64,000 nt of DNA, from NCBI GenBank assembly GCA_943367595.1, contig CALRJS020000003.1, positions 62,001-126,000 of the forward strand. The letters are read 5' to 3'. This DNA is from MW101C3 sp943367595. GTDB taxonomy: Bacteria > Cyanobacteriota > Cyanobacteriia > PCC-6307 > Cyanobiaceae. Positions 60,787-64,000 of this stretch are shown piece after piece. The notes under the pieces are model-generated. The model was not told the DNA's origin. It made no database searches and saw nothing but the letters and a program-made list of their open reading frames with translations. How positions within the stretch are numbered: position 1 is the stretch's first letter; each line of letters opens with the position of its first letter. Made by a program: the position numbers and the translations under genes.

Positions 60787-62016
60787 ATGACAGACGGAGA
60801 ACAGGAGAAGGTGCTCATCGTCGGAGCAGGTGTGGTGGGTCTGGCCACCGCCCTTGCCTTAGCGAAGCTGGGCGTGCATACGCACGTGCTGGAGGCAGAA
60901 GCAGCACTGGGAGCCCACCAGACCGGTCACAACAGTGGCGTGATCCATTCGGGGCTGTATTACAAGCCAGGGTCACAGAAGGCGGAAACCTGTCGCGTCG
61001 GCCGGGAGGCGCTCTTTTCCTTCTGTGAGCAGCACAACGTGCCGGTGCAGCGCACAGGGAAATTCGTGGTGGCAACCACAGCCGCCCAGATCCCGCAACT
61101 GGACGTGCTTGCCGAGCGTGGCCGCTGCAATGGCCTGACCGGACTTCAACGCCTCAGCGGCGACGAACTGCGGCAACAGGAACCGGAGGTGGCGGGGGTG
61201 GCGGCGCTCTGGGTGCCGCAGACAGGCATCGTCGATTACCGCAAGGTGCTGCAGGCCATGCAGATCGCCCTTGCCGAGAAGGGGGTGACTGTGGCCACGC
61301 AAGAGCGCGTGCTGGAGGTGCGCCGCAGTGATCCGTGGCTCACCGTGATCACCTCAGCAACGACCCATCACGCACGGTTCCTGATCAACTGCGCTGGCCT
61401 GGAGTGTGACCGTGTGGCCCGAATCTGCGGCATTGTGCCGCCGATCCGCATCATCCCGTTCCGGGGGGAGTACTACCTGTTGCGGACAGAGCGTGCCGGC
61501 CTCGTACGGCATCCCATCTACCCCGTTCCAGACCCCAACCTGCCGTTTCTCGGCGTTCACTTCACACCCAGGATCGATGGACGCGTGGAGGCAGGTCCCA
61601 ATGCGGTGCTGGCGTGGGCCAGGCACGGCTACACCCACGCTGCCTATTCCGCCAAAGACAGCTGGGACTCACTGAGCTGGCCAGGCTTCTGGCCGATGGC
61701 GGCCAGGCACTGGCGTTCTGGAGTGGAGGAGCAGCTGCGCTCCTGGAGCAAGCAGCGATTCGTCCAGTCGTTGCAGGAACTGGTGCCGGCGCTGGAGGCT
61801 GCCGATGTGGTGCCGGCAGGTTGCGGCATCCGTGCCCAGGCCGTCGACCGCCAGGGGGCGCTGGTCGACGACTTTCTGATTGAAAGCGGACCACAGGCGA
61901 TTCATGTGTTGAATGCACCGTCACCGGCTGCCACGGCCTCCCTGGCCATCGGGCAGCACATCGCTCGGCTGGCCACCTGTCATCCGGATTGGCAGGCAGC
62001 CAGGGGTGTTCAGTGA
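60787..62016 (+). CDS. lhgO: L-2-hydroxyglutarate oxidase (LhgO-like FAD enzyme)
   Basis: 409 residues. FAD-binding VLIVGAGVVGLATALALA, then AHQTGHNSGVIHSGLYYKPGS, CRVGREALF, YRKVLQAM, IIPFRGEYYLLR, YPVPDPNLPFLGVHFTP and VPAGCGIRAQAVD, the order seen in LhgO/YgaF. It oxidises L-2-hydroxyglutarate, passing electrons to the quinone pool. Divergent from the nucleotide-sugar operon. An ATG at 60697 is possible, but the extra residues look non-native. Within the polysaccharide locus it could also act on an uncommon hydroxy-acid. Confidence 0.87.
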   Translation: MTDGEQEKVLIVGAGVVGLATALALAKLGVHTHVLEAEAALGAHQTGHNSGVIHSGLYYKPGSQKAETCRVGREALFSFCEQHNVPVQRTGKFVVATTAAQIPQLDVLAERGRCNGLTGLQRLSGDELRQQEPEVAGVAALWVPQTGIVDYRKVLQAMQIALAEKGVTVATQERVLEVRRSDPWLTVITSATTHHARFLINCAGLECDRVARICGIVPPIRIIPFRGEYYLLRTERAGLVRHPIYPVPDPNLPFLGVHFTPRIDGRVEAGPNAVLAWARHGYTHAAYSAKDSWDSLSWPGFWPMAARHWRSGVEEQLRSWSKQRFVQSLQELVPALEAADVVPAGCGIRAQAVDRQGALVDDFLIESGPQAIHVLNAPSPAATASLAIGQHIARLATCHPDWQAARGVQ

Positions 62017-62346
62017 GAGGCCCGGGTGCCGACCCATCAGCCGGCGCCGCAAGGATTCGCGGCAAGCCCTTCACCATTCACAGCCAGTGGCTGAGAGTTC
62101 AGTGTCAATGACGTGAAGAAATTCTCCGGCATCAAGTTTCGATGAAGACCCTGCTGATTCGATGACTACCTTGAGCAAGACGCCGTGCCGTGTTGCATCA
62201 CGCAGAATCACCCTTTGGCTCGCTCGTTCTTTCACTCCTTCCTCACCCTTTCTGATCCTTTCCTGAAGCTTGTCCGTTGGTGCGATGGCACATCGTGGCA
62301 GGGATGGTGCATGGGAAGGACAAGCTGCTGGACAGGTCACTGACCC
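62017..62346. other. intergenic region before the glycosyltransferases
   Basis: No gene or repeat recognised. Around 62190-62280 the composition is AT-richer and could hold the promoter for the downstream gene pair. Confidence 0.5.
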
Positions 62347-63606
62347 ATGAAGATCATGGTCATTCCCCACACGCTCGAACTGGGCGGTAGTCAGTTGAAT
62401 GCCGTCGAACTCGCCGCAGCCGTTCGGGATCGAGGCCATGAGGTGATGGTGTTCGGCCGGCGGGGTCAATTGCTCGGCCGGATCGAAGAACTGGGGTTGG
62501 ACTTCATCGAGTCGCCCCGTCCAAGGCGACGGCCGACGCCGTCGATCGTGGCGGCGATCACGCGTCTTGCCCACCAACACAGCATCGACATTGTGCACAC
62601 CTACGAATGGCCTCCAGCACTGGAGGCGGAACTGGCTGCCCTCTTTCGCCCCTCCACACGACTGGTGACCACGGTGATGTCGATGGCCGTCCCCCCCTTC
62701 ATCCCGCGTCACCGGAATCATGTCGTCGGCACCGAGGAAATCGCCTGCGCTGAGCGCAAGGCCGGCCGCCGGCTGGTATCGGTGATTGAGCCGCCGGTCG
62801 ACACCGAGCACAACGCCCCCGGCAGCGCCGACGGTGCCTCCTTCCGCGCGCGGTGGGGAGTGCCGGGGCAGGCGGTTGCCGTGGTCGCTGTCGCCCGGCT
62901 CTCACACGAATTGAAGCTGGAAGGCACACTGGCGGCGATCAGCGCCATCGGCGCGGCCTCGGCGCAGCATCCGGTGCGCCTGGTGCTGGTCGGCGACGGA
63001 CCAGCCCGGCCGCTGGTGGAGGAGCGGGCGGCGCAGGTGAACGCCAGCTGCGGCGCCGGCACTGTGACACTCACGGGTGCGCTGGACGACCCGCGCCCTG
63101 CCTATGCCGCCGCAGACATCGCCCTGGGCATGGGCGGCTCCGCCCTGCGCGCCATGGCGTTCAGCAAGCCGATGATCGTGCAGGGGGAGCAGGGCTTCTG
63201 GCTCACGCTCACCCCAGACACCCTCGACGGCTTCCTGTGGACCGGTTGGTATGGGGTCGGCAGCGCCGGCAGCGATGGAGTCGCCGCCCTGCGGGCTGAA
63301 CTGGAGCCCCTGCTCGCCGATCCTGAGCGGCGCGTGGCACTGGGTGCTTTCGGGCGGCACACCGCCGTTGAACGCTTTTCCTTGACGCGTGCGGCTGCGC
63401 TCCAGAGCGATCTTTACCGCCAGGTGGTCGCCAAGCCGGCACGAGATGGGGCGCTGGCAGGCAACACAGTTGCGGCCACTCGCTTTGCCGCTCACGTGGT
63501 GCGCGAGAAACTTCGCAAGCTGAACGGCAACCAGCGCAGCGACGATTTCAACGCCAGGCCGGTGACGCGCCTGAACGTCGATCGCGCCCAGGGGGTGAGC
63601 CGATGA
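62347..63606 (+). CDS. family-4-type glycosyltransferase
   Basis: 419 residues with a GT-B fold. LELGGSQLNAVELAAAVRDRGHEV in the N-terminal half (GGSQ loop), HSIDIVHTYEW, then the C-terminal half VVAVARLSHELKLEGTLAAI, LVLVGDGPARP and YAAADIALGMGGSALRAMAFSKPMIV. The last replaces the usual EGFGL by GMGGSALRAM, so the donor-binding acidic residue pattern is unusual. Probably adds a sugar to the exopolysaccharide unit. The last 4 bases overlap the next gene. Confidence 0.85.
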   Translation: MKIMVIPHTLELGGSQLNAVELAAAVRDRGHEVMVFGRRGQLLGRIEELGLDFIESPRPRRRPTPSIVAAITRLAHQHSIDIVHTYEWPPALEAELAALFRPSTRLVTTVMSMAVPPFIPRHRNHVVGTEEIACAERKAGRRLVSVIEPPVDTEHNAPGSADGASFRARWGVPGQAVAVVAVARLSHELKLEGTLAAISAIGAASAQHPVRLVLVGDGPARPLVEERAAQVNASCGAGTVTLTGALDDPRPAYAAADIALGMGGSALRAMAFSKPMIVQGEQGFWLTLTPDTLDGFLWTGWYGVGSAGSDGVAALRAELEPLLADPERRVALGAFGRHTAVERFSLTRAAALQSDLYRQVVAKPARDGALAGNTVAATRFAAHVVREKLRKLNGNQRSDDFNARPVTRLNVDRAQGVSR

Positions 63607-64000
63607 GCGGACCGATCGTGTGGCTCTCCGGCGTCGGCTGGGACGATCTGGCCGGCACCGATCGCCGCCTGGTCGAAGCGATCGCCGCGACCCATGCGGT
63701 GCTCTACGTCGATTCACCCCATCCGGGGCAGTGGTCGGGCTGGTGGAAAGGTGTGGCACCGGCCATCGAGCAGGTGTCGCCGCGGGTGCGCCGGCTGCGT
63801 GTGCCCGGCGTGCCGCTGTTCACTAAACCGGTGGGCCGTCTGCCCACCAGGCTGCTGCAAAGGATCGCGCTCAAGCGCGCCCTGCCCGCCGGGATCGAGC
63901 CTGCGGCCGTGGTGGTGGCAAACCCGGTGACCCGCTTCCCTCGCTACCTCAGCGGCCGGCGCATCCTGTTCGCCACTGACGACTGGCTGGCGGGAGCCGG
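63603..64000 (+). CDS. glycosyltransferase, partial at window edge
   Basis: 132 residues seen. Begins SGPIVWLSGVGWDDLAGTDR, with VLYVDSPHPGQWSGW, RVRRLRVPGVPLF and ILFATDDWLAGA. The pattern, especially the D-D-W near residue 128, fits GT4-like enzymes of the TuaH type. Coupled by ATGA to the preceding glycosyltransferase. The rest lies outside the window. Confidence 0.75.
   Translation, partial: MSGPIVWLSGVGWDDLAGTDRRLVEAIAATHAVLYVDSPHPGQWSGWWKGVAPAIEQVSPRVRRLRVPGVPLFTKPVGRLPTRLLQRIALKRALPAGIEPAAVVVANPVTRFPRYLSGRRILFATDDWLAGA

Overview
The window is GC-rich DNA from a unicellular alpha-cyanobacterium, most likely of the Cyanobium / freshwater Synechococcus group. The evidence is a photosystem II D1 gene, a chlorophyll-biosynthesis cyclase (acsF), a CsoS1D-type shell protein of alpha-carboxysomes, a cyanobacterial Mrp antiporter cluster and many cyanobacteria-typical hypothetical families (DUF4079, DUF3122, DUF2808, HpsJ). 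No tRNA, rRNA, CRISPR array or transposase was recognised.

Layout. 1-1442: acsF (cut by the window edge) coupled to a hemerythrin-like gene. 1906-6003: seven-gene Mrp cation/proton antiporter operon. 6145-9326: secreted Cys-rich protein, rhodanese, DUF4079, pdxH and a DUF6629 membrane protein. 9437-19870: defence and mobile-type island with a FitAB/VapBC pair, an intact MNT gene next to a deleted HEPN gene, and a type I restriction operon. Between hsdS and hsdM that operon carries two micro-ORFs and a zeta-like kinase with its small partner, all joined by 4-base overlaps. 19960-27018: assorted genes, including remnants of umuD and of a second hsdR. 27575-32402: sulfur/low-oxygen module of persulfide dioxygenase-rhodanese, rhodanese, TauE/SafE exporter, divergent ArsR regulator, and a psbA encoding the D1' form. 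32750-40509: DUF3122, repeat-rich spacers, a response regulator, an arsR-pentapeptide-gor operon, HpsJ and a putative regulator. 41134-48582: GST, DedA, DUF2808, cupin, VOC, csoS1D, rdgB and nitroreductase. 49313-64000: exopolysaccharide locus with an initiating sugar transferase, a Wzc-type kinase, a six-gene nucleotide-sugar operon, an LhgO-type oxidase and two glycosyltransferases, the last running off the edge.

The most interesting module is 27575-32402. The psbA product has all three substitutions that define D1' (Ala80, Leu158, Ala286), the form associated with microaerobic induction, and keeps every water-oxidation ligand. An 11-base motif upstream of it also occurs in the divergent arsR/persulfide-dioxygenase promoter. 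This suggests that one ArsR-type switch controls both sulfide/persulfide disposal and the photosystem II variant. A second oxygen-related pairing is the hemerythrin-like gene whose stop codon overlaps the start of the oxygen-dependent cyclase gene acsF.

Functions were assigned by reading motifs and from memory of families; no searches were run. Start codons are uncertain where stated.
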